A stretch of 64,000 bases of DNA from Lentisalinibacter sp964427415 (GTDB lineage: Bacteria; Pseudomonadota; Gammaproteobacteria; Steroidobacterales; Woeseiaceae), in the NCBI GenBank assembly GCA_964427415.1, contig CAYRUH010000002.1:173435-237434 (forward strand), given 5' to 3'. The notes under the pieces are model-generated. The model worked only from the letters and a program-made list of their open reading frames with translations. It had not been told where the DNA came from and searched no databases. A program made the position numbers and the translations under genes. Position 1 is the stretch's first letter. Every line of letters begins with the position of its first letter. Positions 34,730 through 43,599 of this stretch are shown in pieces.

Positions 34730-35115
34730 GACCGGGCGGCTTGAATTACGGCGCCAAAGTCCTCACCCTTTTCCATGAGGCGGTGCATGCCGGAGAGGTC
34801 GAGGGCGGCGCGAGCGGCCGCGCCCGGGGCCGCACCGGCGGTGTGGAAGTTGTTTTCTGCGCCGTCGTTGCGGACGGTAGAATAGCCTGCATGCGCTATG
34901 GTGCGTTGGGCTGTCCCTGGGTCATAGCGGCATGCGAATGGGTCTGTCGGCAGGCCGAAGACGGGCTGGTCAGCGGCCTGGCGTCGCTGGATGCGGCTGC
35001 GATCGCAGCGGCGCTGGCGGCGCCGGCGGAGAAATTGGTCAGTCTGCTGGTCGTAGAAGATGCGCTGGCCGAACTCGGCCGGGCGCTGGCGGCGGGCGAA
35101 GAGTCTGACAATTGA
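34726..35115 (+). CDS. Divergent IscU-like Fe-S scaffold protein
   Basis: 129 aa from the GTG at 34726, which overlaps the desulfurase stop; a TTG at 34741 is an alternative. The N-terminus NYGAKVLTLFHEAVHAGEVE and the YGALGCPWVIAACEWVC segment align with IscU/NifU-N. Of the three cluster-binding cysteines of IscU only the central one (C63, GCP) is kept: the first falls on Gly in RTGGVE, and the His-Cys pair near the third is replaced in KLVSLLVVEDAL. Extra cysteines are at 45, 55, 70 and 74. It may bind a cluster differently, or be an accessory protein. Confidence 0.65.
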   Translation: MRPGGLNYGAKVLTLFHEAVHAGEVEGGASGRARGRTGGVEVVFCAVVADGRIACMRYGALGCPWVIAACEWVCRQAEDGLVSGLASLDAAAIAAALAAPAEKLVSLLVVEDALAELGRALAAGEESDN

Positions 35116-35150
35116 AGAGTAAACCTAGCATAGTAGAGCGAGAACGGGAT

Positions 35151-35474
35151 ATGGCCATCTCACTGACACAATCCGCAGCGGATCGGGTACGAAACCACAT
35201 CGGCACCCGCGGCAAGGGCCTTGGGCTGCGCCTGGGCGTGAAAAAGACGGGGTGTTCCGGGTTCGCCTACGTCATCGACTACGCGGACGAGATCGCCGAT
35301 GGCGATCTCGTCTTCGAGGATCATGGCGTCAAGATCGTCGTGGACGGCGACAGTCTCTCCTACATCGACGGCACCGAGGTGGACTTCGTCAAGCAGGGGT
35401 TGAATGAGGCGTTCAAGTTCCGCAACCCGAATGTGACGGGCGAGTGCGGTTGCGGCGAGAGCTTTAACGTCTGA
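35151..35474 (+). CDS. iscA: Iron-sulfur cluster assembly protein IscA
   Basis: 107 aa A-type carrier. Start MAISLTQSAADRVRNHI; the three conserved cysteines are C35 in KKTGCSGFAYVIDYADE and the C-terminal pair in GECGCGESFNV. The TTG at 35112 gives a longer frame but lacks similarity. Third gene of the desulfurase/IscU-like/IscA set; it would carry 2Fe-2S or 4Fe-4S clusters to apoproteins. Confidence 0.93.
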   Translation: MAISLTQSAADRVRNHIGTRGKGLGLRLGVKKTGCSGFAYVIDYADEIADGDLVFEDHGVKIVVDGDSLSYIDGTEVDFVKQGLNEAFKFRNPNVTGECGCGESFNV

Positions 35475-35479
35475 AAACG

Positions 35480-35508
35480 TTGCCGAACCCGGCTAAGTCA
35501 AGTAAAAT
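35480..35508 (+). promoter_or_regulatory. Candidate sigma70 promoter for ndk
   Basis: TTGCCG at 35480-35485 and TAAAAT at 35503-35508 with exactly 17 bp between. The predicted start near 35515 puts the hairpin at 35520-35551 at the extreme 5' end of the transcript. Confidence 0.45.
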
Positions 35509-35519
35509 TAAGAGCTTAC

Positions 35520-35551
35520 GCTCCCGATCCGCATGCGGGCCGGGAGCTTTT
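35520..35551 (+). terminator. GC-rich hairpin followed by four T, between iscA and ndk
   Basis: Outer stem GCTCCCG/CGGGAGC, inner palindrome CCGCATGCGG, then TTTT. It can end iscA transcription, although the T-tract is short. Because a promoter-like sequence lies just upstream, it could instead be a 5' hairpin or attenuator of ndk. Confidence 0.55.
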
Positions 35552-35596
35552 CGTACCTCTGACACCTATCCCTGACAAGGAAACGAAGGAATCACC

Positions 35597-36028
35597 ATGG
35601 CTCGTGAGCAGACGCTCTCCATCATCAAGCCCGATGGCGTCGAGAAGAACATCATCGGAGAGATCTACCGCCGGTTCGAGAACGCGGGCTTGCGAATCGT
35701 CGCCGCGCGGATGGCGCAACTGACGAAGGGCGAGGCCGAGGGCTTCTACGCCGTCCACAAAGAGCGTCCCTTCTTCGCGGACCTGGTCTCCTATATGATC
35801 TCCGGGCCGGTGATGGTGCAGGTGCTGGAGGGCGAGAACGCCGTCGCGCTCAATCGCGAGCTCATGGGCGCCACCAACCCCGCAGACGCCGACGAGGGCA
35901 CCATCCGTGCGGACTTCGCGAAGAGCATCGAGGAGAACGTGGTGCACGGCTCCGACGCGCCGGAGACGGCGGCCCAGGAGATCGCCTTCTTCTTCCCCGA
36001 CGGCGTCTGCGAGCGCCTCCGCGGCTGA
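35597..36028 (+). CDS. ndk: Nucleoside diphosphate kinase
   Basis: Balances nucleoside triphosphate pools through a phosphohistidine intermediate. 143 aa, standard length. Motifs QTLSIIKPDGVEKNIIGEIY at residues 5-24 and TIRADFAKSIEENVVHGSD with the active histidine H117. A good ribosome site (AAGGAAACGAAGGA) precedes the ATG. Heads the conserved ndk-rlmN-pilW-rodZ run. Confidence 0.97.
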   Translation: MAREQTLSIIKPDGVEKNIIGEIYRRFENAGLRIVAARMAQLTKGEAEGFYAVHKERPFFADLVSYMISGPVMVQVLEGENAVALNRELMGATNPADADEGTIRADFAKSIEENVVHGSDAPETAAQEIAFFFPDGVCERLRG

Positions 36029-36047
36029 TCCTGCCGATCATCATAAC

Positions 36048-37160
36048 GTGAACACCCCCGCGGAAAGACAGGAACTGCTCGGGCTGTCCCGGGACGAGCT
36101 GGAAGGCTTCTTCGCCGGTCTCGGCGAGAAGCCGTTCCGCGCCCGCCAGCTCCTGCAGTGGCTGCACCGCCGGGGCATCATCGATTTTGGCGAGATGACC
36201 GATCTCGCGAAGTCCCTGCGCTCGGCGCTGGAGCTGACCGCCAAGGTCTCGCTGCCCCGGGTCATCTCCCGCCACCAGTCCGCCGATGGCACGGTGAAAT
36301 GGCTCACGGCGGCCGGCGGCGGGCAGGCGGTGGAGACCGTGTTCATACCCGAGCCGGACCGGGGCACGCTGTGCATCTCCTCACAGGTCGGCTGCGCGCT
36401 CGACTGCGCGTTCTGCGCCACCGCAAAGCAGGGCTTCAACCGCAATCTCAGTGCGGCAGAGATCGTCGGCCAGGTCTGGCTGGCGCAGCGCGAACTCGAA
36501 CCGCGGCCGAACGGCGACCCGGCGGTGACCAACGTCGTATTCATGGGTATGGGTGAACCGCTGGCCAACTATCGCAACGTGATGGCCGCGCTGCGGCTGC
36601 TGATCGACGATTTCGCCTACGGGCTGTCCCGGCGGCGGGTCACCGTCAGCACCTCGGGACTGGTCCCGCAGATGCGCCGGCTGGCGGAAGAGTGCAACGT
36701 CTCGCTCGCGGTGTCGCTGCATGCGCCGGACGACGAGCTCAGGAATCGGCTCGTGCCCATCAACAGGGTGCACCCCATCGCCGAGCTGCTCGACGCCTGC
36801 TGGGACTACGCCGCGGCCCGCAGTAACCGGCATATCACCTTCGAGTACGTGATGCTGGACGGCGTGAACGACTTGCCGGCACACGCGGATCGTCTGGCGA
36901 CACTGTTGCACGGCAAACCGGCGAAGGTGAATCTGATCCCCTTCAATCCGTTCCCCGGCATCGAGTTCCGCCGCTCGCCGGCCCGGGTCATCGACGAGTT
37001 CCGCGATCGGCTGCGCGGCCGCGGCATCGTCGCCACTGTGCGCCGTACCCGCGGTGACGATATCGATGCGGCCTGCGGCCAGCTGGCCGGCCAGGTAACC
37101 GACCGGGTACGTATCCGGCTCAGCGATAAGCCCGTCAGACGGGCGGTATCCGGAGGATGA
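36048..37160 (+). CDS. rlmN: Dual-specificity rRNA/tRNA methyltransferase RlmN
   Basis: Radical SAM enzyme making 2-methyladenosine at 23S rRNA A2503 and tRNA A37. 370 aa. Radical SAM cysteines C116, C120, C123 (CALDCAFC); NVVFMGMGEPLANY near residue 167; C-terminal RRTRGDDIDAACGQLAG with the second methyl-transfer cysteine near 352. I take the GTG at 36048 because similarity starts at ERQELLGLSRDELE; the upstream frame is a shadow of ndk. ATGA overlap with the next gene. Confidence 0.96.
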   Translation: MNTPAERQELLGLSRDELEGFFAGLGEKPFRARQLLQWLHRRGIIDFGEMTDLAKSLRSALELTAKVSLPRVISRHQSADGTVKWLTAAGGGQAVETVFIPEPDRGTLCISSQVGCALDCAFCATAKQGFNRNLSAAEIVGQVWLAQRELEPRPNGDPAVTNVVFMGMGEPLANYRNVMAALRLLIDDFAYGLSRRRVTVSTSGLVPQMRRLAEECNVSLAVSLHAPDDELRNRLVPINRVHPIAELLDACWDYAAARSNRHITFEYVMLDGVNDLPAHADRLATLLHGKPAKVNLIPFNPFPGIEFRRSPARVIDEFRDRLRGRGIVATVRRTRGDDIDAACGQLAGQVTDRVRIRLSDKPVRRAVSGG

Positions 37161-37951
37161 AGCCGATGAGGTGCGTGGCGTTGCGGAATGCTCTCCCGAA
37201 GACGGCTCTGCTGGCGGCGGCGCTCGCGCTGGCGGGCTGCGTCACGACCGATAGCGGCAAGCCCCGCTCCGAGGGTTCGCCCGAAGAGGCCGCACGCATC
37301 AACTACGAGCTGGGCGCCGAGTACATCCGCCAGGGCAATCTCGAGCTCGCCCGCGAGCGTCTCGAGCGGGCCGTCTCCCAGGACCCGGATCTCGCCGTCG
37401 CCCGCTCCACGCTCGCGCTGATCTACGACCGCCAGGGCGACACGGCGCTGGCCGACGAGCAGTACCGGCGCGCTGTGCGGCTGGCGCCCGATGACGCGAG
37501 CGTGCAGAACACCTATGCGGTTTTCCTGTGCAAGCGCCAGCGTTACCAGGAGGCCATGGACTATTTCGCCCGCGCCGCGTCAAATTCCCGCTACGGCACA
37601 CCCGAGGCGGCGCTCACAAACGCGGGTGTCTGCCTGCTGCAGAAGCCCGATTACGTGCGCGCCGAGCAGTTCTTCCGCCGTGCACTGCAGCGCAACCCGG
37701 CCCACAGCGAGGCCCTGCTGCAGATGGCGGCGCTGAGCGTCGAGCGGGGAAATTTCCTGCGCGCCCGGGCGTTCGTGCAGCGCTATCTGGCCCAGCATCC
37801 GGCCGCTCCGGAGATTCTTTGGATCGGCGTGCAGGCCGAGCGGGCGCTCGGCGACCGGGAGGCGGCCGCCAGGCACGCCACGGCCCTGAGGGAGAATTTC
37901 CCTTCCTCCGCGGAGACATTCCGGCTCACCGAGGAGTCCGATGACTCGTGA
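37157..37951 (+). CDS. pilW: Type IV pilus biogenesis/stability protein PilW (PilF), TPR lipoprotein
   Basis: 264 aa. Lipoprotein signal with lipobox LALAGC at about residues 24-29, then six TPR units (e.g. YELGAEYIRQGNLELARERL, ARSTLALIYDRQGDTALADE, ALTNAGVCLLQKPDYVRAEQ). It pilots PilQ assembly in the outer membrane in organisms with type IV pili. Position between rlmN and rodZ is the standard one. It overlaps rodZ by 11 bases. Confidence 0.92.
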   Translation: MKPMRCVALRNALPKTALLAAALALAGCVTTDSGKPRSEGSPEEAARINYELGAEYIRQGNLELARERLERAVSQDPDLAVARSTLALIYDRQGDTALADEQYRRAVRLAPDDASVQNTYAVFLCKRQRYQEAMDYFARAASNSRYGTPEAALTNAGVCLLQKPDYVRAEQFFRRALQRNPAHSEALLQMAALSVERGNFLRARAFVQRYLAQHPAAPEILWIGVQAERALGDREAAARHATALRENFPSSAETFRLTEESDDS

Positions 37952-38882
37952 CGAGCGCAGCCAGGAGGAGTCGCGCGCGAAAGATGAGGCCGGCGCTGGC
38001 GAGACCACCGCCAGCCGCGGACCGAAGGCCGGCGCCCGCCTGAAAGCGGCGCGGCAGGCCCGCAGCATCTCCCTCGACGAGGTCGCCCGTGAACTGCACC
38101 TGGACGCGGATAAGCTGCGCGCCCTCGAGGCCAACCGCTTCGAGGTCTTCAGCGCGCCCGTCTTCAGCAAGGGTTATCTGCGCCGCTATGCCGGCCTGGT
38201 CGGCGTCCCGGAGGACGAGGTGCTCGCCGGCTTCGACGAGCTCAGCGGCACCGACGGACCGCCGCCGGTCGTCATCAAGGCCCCGCAAGCGGGCTCCCGT
38301 TTCGTGCCATCCGTGCAGGCGCTGCTGCTGGTGTTGCTGGCCTGCCTGCTGGGACTGCTCGGCTGGTGGGTATTCAGCGGGGCCGTGCTGAAACCGGTGC
38401 AGGAGGTGTCCAGCGACGACGCGAGAGCGCCCGTCCTGCCTCCCGCCGGAGAGGATGCGCCGGCCGAAGCTGCAGCCACGGTTGCGGCAGTCCCGACGTC
38501 GTTGCCGGCGGAGGCGACGGTTGACGAGACTGCGGCCGACCGGGCCGCCGCCGAGGAGACGCCGGTGCCGGCCACCGATGCCGTCGGTAGCGCTGCCGGG
38601 CAGATCGATTCCGAGCCGTCCCCGCCTGCCCCCGCGGAGGTGGCCCTGACGCTGAGTTTCACGGACGAGTGCTGGCTGCAGGTGACGGACGGCGACGGCG
38701 AGCGGCTCTACGCCGGCATTGCCCGAGGCGGCCAGGTGCGGCGTTTCAGCGCCGTCCCGCCGGTTTCCCTGGTCCTCGGCAACGCGGATGTGGCGAGCAT
38801 CGAGGTGGACGGCGAACCCTATCCCATCAACCCGGCGGACCGGCGAGGCCGCACGGCGCGGATCACGGTGCCGGGCTCGTGA
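37941..38882 (+). CDS. rodZ: Cytoskeletal protein RodZ
   Basis: Membrane partner of MreB in rod-shape maintenance. 313 aa. Helix-turn-helix at residues 30-95 (LKAARQARSISLDEVARELH, PVFSKGYLRRYAGLVGV), one membrane helix at about 120-145 (ALLLVLLACLLGLLGWWVFS), an acidic Ala/Pro-rich periplasmic linker and a C-terminal DUF4115 domain (LTLSFTDECWLQVTDGDGER near residue 236). In many relatives ispG separates rodZ and hisS; it is not here. Confidence 0.93.
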   Translation: MTRDERSQEESRAKDEAGAGETTASRGPKAGARLKAARQARSISLDEVARELHLDADKLRALEANRFEVFSAPVFSKGYLRRYAGLVGVPEDEVLAGFDELSGTDGPPPVVIKAPQAGSRFVPSVQALLLVLLACLLGLLGWWVFSGAVLKPVQEVSSDDARAPVLPPAGEDAPAEAAATVAAVPTSLPAEATVDETAADRAAAEETPVPATDAVGSAAGQIDSEPSPPAPAEVALTLSFTDECWLQVTDGDGERLYAGIARGGQVRRFSAVPPVSLVLGNADVASIEVDGEPYPINPADRRGRTARITVPGS

Positions 38883-38907
38883 GCGGCCCGGTGGTCGGAA
38901 GGAATCC

Positions 38908-40194
38908 ATGAGTACGAAGGTACGCCCGATCCGTGGCATGAACGACGTACTGCCGCCGGACACCGGCCGCTGGCAGTACCTGGAAGACACGGTGCGCGAC
39001 GTACTGGAGTCCTACGGCTACCGGCAGATGCGCCTGCCGCTGCTCGAGTACACGGAGCTGTTCCGCCGCTCCATCGGCGAGGTCACGGACATCGTCGAGA
39101 AGGAGATGTACACCTTCGAGGACCGCAATGGCGACAGCCTCACCCTGCGGCCCGAGGCCACGGCGGGCGTCGTGCGCGCGGCCATCAGCAACGGACTGCT
39201 GCATAACCAGCGCCACCGCCTGTGGACCGCGGGCCCCATGTTCCGCTACGAGCGGCCGCAGAGAGGACGCTACCGGCAGTTCCACCAGATCGACGTGGAG
39301 GCGCTCGGCTATCCCGGGCCGGACATCGACGCCGAGATGATCCTGATGTGCGCGCGACTCTGGCGCCGTCTCGGCATCGACCGGGTCCGGCTCGAGATCA
39401 ACTCCCTGGGCACGCCGGCATCGCGGCAGCGTTATCGGGAGGTATTGGTGGCCTACTTCCGGGCACACCGGGACCGGCTCGACCAAGACAGCGTCCGTCG
39501 CCTGGACACCAATCCGATGCGCATCCTGGACAGCAAGAACGCGGAAATGCGGGATGTCGTGGCCGGCGCGCCGGACATCACCGAGTACCTGGACGACGAA
39601 TCCGGGGCGCATTTCAGCGAACTGCAGCGGATCCTGTCCGCTGCCGGCGTCCATTACACGGTGAACCCCCGGCTGGTGCGGGGTCTGGATTACTACACCC
39701 GCACGGTCTTCGAGTGGGTGACCGATGCCCTGGGTGCGCAGGGCGCCGTCTGCTCGGGCGGTCGCTACGACGGCCTGGTCGAACACCTGGGCGGTGTGCC
39801 CATGCCGGCGATCGGCTGGGCGCTGGGCATGGAGCGCCTGGTGGCCCTGTTCACCGAGGAGGGCGGTGCGGAACCGGACGCCACGCCGGTCGTCTACGTG
39901 GTGGCGGTGGGGAATGCGGCCGCCGCCGCCGCCTTTGTATTGGCCGAGCGGCTGCGCGACGGCCTGCCGGGGCGCGCGGTCGAGGTGAATGCCGGCGGCG
40001 GCAGCTTCAAGGCGCAGCTGAAGCGCGCGGATCGCAGCGGAGCGCGCTATGCCGTCGTGCTGGGCGAGAACGAGATCGCCGCCGGCGAGGCGGGTCTGAA
40101 GCCGCTGCGCACGGACGAGCCCCAGCAGAGCGTCGCGCTGACCACGCTGCCGGCGGTGCTTGCCGGGCGGCTGGACGGTGACGGGACGGGGTAA
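38908..40194 (+). CDS. hisS: Histidyl-tRNA synthetase
   Basis: 428 aa class II synthetase, dimeric. Motif 1 region GMNDVLPPDTGRW at residues 11-23; LRPEATAGVVRA near 82; motif 2 MFRYERPQRGRYRQFHQIDV near 111; the histidine-specific RGLDYYTRTVFEWV near 259; motif 3 GWALGMERLVALF near 303; anticodon-binding domain from about 330. The ATG at 38908 follows GGAAGGA. Starts 25 bp after rodZ. Confidence 0.97.
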   Translation: MSTKVRPIRGMNDVLPPDTGRWQYLEDTVRDVLESYGYRQMRLPLLEYTELFRRSIGEVTDIVEKEMYTFEDRNGDSLTLRPEATAGVVRAAISNGLLHNQRHRLWTAGPMFRYERPQRGRYRQFHQIDVEALGYPGPDIDAEMILMCARLWRRLGIDRVRLEINSLGTPASRQRYREVLVAYFRAHRDRLDQDSVRRLDTNPMRILDSKNAEMRDVVAGAPDITEYLDDESGAHFSELQRILSAAGVHYTVNPRLVRGLDYYTRTVFEWVTDALGAQGAVCSGGRYDGLVEHLGGVPMPAIGWALGMERLVALFTEEGGAEPDATPVVYVVAVGNAAAAAAFVLAERLRDGLPGRAVEVNAGGGSFKAQLKRADRSGARYAVVLGENEIAAGEAGLKPLRTDEPQQSVALTTLPAVLAGRLDGDGTG

Positions 40195-40257
40195 GGTCAG
40201 AAGGTTTAGAATGTCGGCCCGTCGCGGGCGGCACTCAACGACAAAGGGTCTGAGACA

Positions 40258-40932
40258 TTGAACGATCTATCGGAGAAGGAAACCGTCGAGGCCATCCGTG
40301 ACTGGTGGCGGGAGAACGGCAAGTTCATCATCGCCGGCATCGTGCTGGGCGTCGGCGGCCTGGTCGGCTGGAATCAGTGGCAGGCGCACGAGGCCGAGGA
40401 GGCCGAGTCCGCCTCCGCGGTTTTCGAGAAACTGATCGCGGCGGTGGAGGACGGCAGCGAGTACGACGCGAAGGCCCACGCGGCCACCCTCGCCGGGCAG
40501 TACGGCTCCACGCCGTACGCCCTGCAGGCGCACCTGGCCATGGCCAGATTCTACATGGATCAGGGCGAGAGCGAGCAGGCGGCGGCGGAGCTGCGCACCC
40601 TCATTCAGGACGGCGAGCCGCCGATCAGCCTGATCGCACGCCACCGCCTGGCCCGGGTCCTGCTCTATCAGGACAAGCCGGAGGAGGCGCTCGCGGCGCT
40701 GGAGGTCCCGGATGCGGGCGCGTTTCGGCCCCGCTTCCTCGAGCTCCGGGGCGATGCGCAATTTGCCCTCGGGCGGACCGGGGCGGCCCGGGATTCCTGG
40801 ACGGCGGCAATTGCCGAGCCGGGTGACCCGCCCCTCATCGATACGCGGCTCGTGCAGATGAAGCTGGACCAGCTGGGAGCGCCCGCCATGGCCGACGCCG
40901 GGGCCGGAACGCCGGAGGGAAGCGCACCGTGA
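40258..40932 (+). CDS. yfgM: YfgM, TPR-like ancillary protein of the Sec translocon
   Basis: 224 aa with a TTG start at 40258 preceded by AAAGGGT. N-terminal cytoplasmic segment, one membrane helix at residues 22-40 (KFIIAGIVLGVGGLVGWNQW) and a periplasmic TPR-like domain (YALQAHLAMARFYMDQGESE, LIARHRLARVLLYQDKPEEA). In E. coli it links the translocon to periplasmic chaperones. bamB overlaps by four bases (GTGA). Confidence 0.92.
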   Translation: MNDLSEKETVEAIRDWWRENGKFIIAGIVLGVGGLVGWNQWQAHEAEEAESASAVFEKLIAAVEDGSEYDAKAHAATLAGQYGSTPYALQAHLAMARFYMDQGESEQAAAELRTLIQDGEPPISLIARHRLARVLLYQDKPEEALAALEVPDAGAFRPRFLELRGDAQFALGRTGAARDSWTAAIAEPGDPPLIDTRLVQMKLDQLGAPAMADAGAGTPEGSAP

Positions 40933-42125
40933 GGGCTGCGCCCGTACCCCAGTCGACCGGACGCCTTTCGGCACGCTTATCCACAATAGGCGCCGCCTTG
41001 CTGCTCGGCGGCTGCGGGATATTCGGCGGCGGCGACGAGGCCGTCGCACCACCGGCAGAGCTGGTCGATTTCCGGCCCACGCTGGACGTGCGCCGGGTGC
41101 TCTCGGCCGGTCTCGGCGACGATGCAGAGGATCTCCGGCTCGCTCTCGCGCCGGCCGGCGACGGCACCCGGGTCTTCGCGGCCAGCCGGGACGGCCGCGT
41201 GCACGCCTTCGACGGCGAAAGCTCGGATAAGCTGTGGGAGACCCGGCTGGAGACGCAGCTCTCCGCCGGTCCCGGTGTCGGCGACGGCCGCGTGGTGGTC
41301 GCCGGCAGCGACGGCGACGTCATCGCGCTGACGGCCGGCGATGGCCGGGAGCTCTGGCGCGTGCGCATCGGCGGCGAGGTGCTCGCCCGGCCCGCCGTGG
41401 GCGGCAACCGGGTCATCCTGCGTACCGGCGATGGTCGGCTGCTCGCGCTGCGCGGCGACGACGGCAGGCAGATCTGGCAGCTGGAGCAGAGCGTGCCGCC
41501 GCTGACTCTGCGCGGCACTTCCGCGCCGGTGCTGGTGGCCGAAGCGGTCGTCTGCGGTTTCGACAACGGCCGTCTGCTGGCGACTTCACTGCTCAATGGC
41601 GAGGTGTTGTGGGAGCAGACCATCACGCCGCCCCAGGGCACCAGCGACCTGGATCGCCTCGTGGACATCGACGGCGAAGTCGCGGCCATCGGCCAGGACA
41701 TCTACGTGGCCGGCTACCAGGGCCGAGTGGCGGCGCTGGCGCTGGAGTCGGGCTCCGCCCTGTGGTCACGAGAGCTGTCGAGTTACTCCGGTCTCGGCGT
41801 GGACTTCGCCAGCGTCTACCTCGTCACCGACGAAAGCGAGGTGCTGGCCCTGTCGCGCTCCAACGGTACCGAAATCTGGCGCCAGGACGCGCTGATGCGC
41901 CGCGGCCTGTCAACTCCCGCTGCCATGACCGGCTCGGTGGTGGTGGGCGATTTCGAGGGCTATCTGCACTGGCTGGATGCGCGCTCGGGCGAGATGCAGG
42001 CACGCGAGCGGGTGGACAACTCCCGCATCAGCGGCGATCTCTTCGTCCAGGACGGCCGTATCTACGCCCAGACCGAGAGCGGCCGCCTGGTCGGCTTCGC
42101 GCTGCCGGACGGCGGCGGGGAGTAA
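40929..42125 (+). CDS. bamB: Outer-membrane assembly lipoprotein BamB
   Basis: 398 aa with GTG start overlapping yfgM. Lipobox LLGGC (residues about 24-28), then an eight-bladed PQQ-like beta-propeller with regular blade repeats (GRVHAFDGESSDKLWETRLE, GDVIALTAGDGRELWRVRIG, GRLLALRGDDGRQIWQLEQS). Subunit of the BAM complex inserting outer-membrane beta-barrels. Confidence 0.95.
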   Translation: MRAAPVPQSTGRLSARLSTIGAALLLGGCGIFGGGDEAVAPPAELVDFRPTLDVRRVLSAGLGDDAEDLRLALAPAGDGTRVFAASRDGRVHAFDGESSDKLWETRLETQLSAGPGVGDGRVVVAGSDGDVIALTAGDGRELWRVRIGGEVLARPAVGGNRVILRTGDGRLLALRGDDGRQIWQLEQSVPPLTLRGTSAPVLVAEAVVCGFDNGRLLATSLLNGEVLWEQTITPPQGTSDLDRLVDIDGEVAAIGQDIYVAGYQGRVAALALESGSALWSRELSSYSGLGVDFASVYLVTDESEVLALSRSNGTEIWRQDALMRRGLSTPAAMTGSVVVGDFEGYLHWLDARSGEMQARERVDNSRISGDLFVQDGRIYAQTESGRLVGFALPDGGGE

Positions 42126-42171
42126 GGGCCGCTGCCGGCCCGGGTAACGCCACGGACGCCGGTAGGAAATC

Positions 42172-43557
42172 ATGCTGCCCGTCATCGCACTCGTCGGACG
42201 CCCCAACGTCGGCAAATCCACGCTGTTCAATCGGCTGACCCGCTCCCGCGACGCGCTGGTGGCCGACTTCCCGGGGCTCACCCGGGACCGCCAGTACGGC
42301 TTCGGCAAACTCGGCCCCGTGCCCTGCATCGTCATCGACACCGGTGGCCTGGCCGGTGCCCGCGAGGGTGTCGAAGAGCTCATGGAGCAGCAGACGCTGA
42401 AGGCGCTGGAAGAGGCGGATCGGGTGGTCTTGCTGGTCGATGCCCGTGCAGGTCTCACCACCGCTGACGAGCACGTGGCAGACCTGGTGCGCCGCCGGGA
42501 CGTGCCGGTGACCATCGCCGTCAACAAGGGCGAGGGGCTCTCGAGCGACATGGCGGCGAGCGAATTCCACGCACTCGGCCTGGGCGATCCGGTGGTGATC
42601 TCGGCGGCCCACGGCGACCGGGTGTCCGCCATGATGGATTCCGTGCTGGCAGGCTTTGAGCCCGAGTCCGAGCCGGCCCGGGCGCCTGCCGACAGCGTCG
42701 CCGTCGCGGTGATCGGCCGGCCCAACGTCGGCAAGTCCACGCTGATCAACCGTCTGCTGGGCGAGGAGCGCCTGGTCACCTTCGACCAGCCGGGCACCAC
42801 CCGGGACAGCGTGCGTGTGCCCTTCAGCCGCCACGGCCGGGACTACACGCTCATCGACACCGCGGGCGTCCGGCGCCGTGCCCGGGTGCACGAATCCATC
42901 GAGAAGTTCAGCATCGTCAAGGCGTTGCAGGCCATGGAAGAGGCGGCCGTGGTCATCGCCGTGGTCGACGCCCGGGAGGGGATCAGCGAGCAGGACGTCT
43001 CGCTGATGGGTCTCGCCGTCGAGCGCGGTCGGGCGATCATCATCGCCGTCAACAAGTGGGACGGCCTCAGCGTCGATCAGCGCCGCCATGTCCGCGACGA
43101 CCTCGGGCGCCGGCTGCCGTTCATGGACTTCGCGCCGCGCTATTTCATCTCGGCGCTGCACGGCACCGGCGTTGGCGACCTGCTGGCGAGCGTCAATGCG
43201 GTGCATGCCGCGGCCTGGCGTGACCTGCCGACGCCGGATCTCACCCGGGCGCTGCAATCGGCGGTGGAGACGCATCCGCCGCCGCTGGTCAGGGGCCGGC
43301 GCATCCGCCTGCGCTTCGCACACCAGGGCGGGCGCAACCCGCCGGTGATCGTCATCCACGGCAATCAGACCGAGCGGTTGCCGGGCAGCTACAAGCGCTA
43401 TCTGATCAACCACTTCCGCCAGACCTTCGGCCTGGACGGGACCCCGATACGACTCAGTCTGCGAACCGGCGACAACCCCTACAAGGGCCGCCGCAACAAA
43501 CTCACGCCGCGACAGCAGCGGCATCGCAAGCGCCTGATGAAGCACGTCAAGCGCTGA
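42172..43557 (+). CDS. der: Ribosome-assembly GTPase Der (EngA)
   Basis: 461 aa with two G domains and a C-terminal KH-like domain. G1 motifs GRPNVGKST at residues 9-17 and again near 183-191; G3 DTGG and DTAG; G4 of the second domain NKWDG is canonical, while the first has NKGEG, with Glu where Asp normally contacts guanine. The C-terminus is basic (KGRRNKLTPRQQRHRKRLMK). Acts in 50S subunit maturation. Follows bamB by 46 bp. Confidence 0.95.
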   Translation: MLPVIALVGRPNVGKSTLFNRLTRSRDALVADFPGLTRDRQYGFGKLGPVPCIVIDTGGLAGAREGVEELMEQQTLKALEEADRVVLLVDARAGLTTADEHVADLVRRRDVPVTIAVNKGEGLSSDMAASEFHALGLGDPVVISAAHGDRVSAMMDSVLAGFEPESEPARAPADSVAVAVIGRPNVGKSTLINRLLGEERLVTFDQPGTTRDSVRVPFSRHGRDYTLIDTAGVRRRARVHESIEKFSIVKALQAMEEAAVVIAVVDAREGISEQDVSLMGLAVERGRAIIIAVNKWDGLSVDQRRHVRDDLGRRLPFMDFAPRYFISALHGTGVGDLLASVNAVHAAAWRDLPTPDLTRALQSAVETHPPPLVRGRRIRLRFAHQGGRNPPVIVIHGNQTERLPGSYKRYLINHFRQTFGLDGTPIRLSLRTGDNPYKGRRNKLTPRQQRHRKRLMKHVKR

Positions 43558-43599
43558 TTTGACCCATGGGAAGACACTAACCAGAACAAGGACTCCGCC

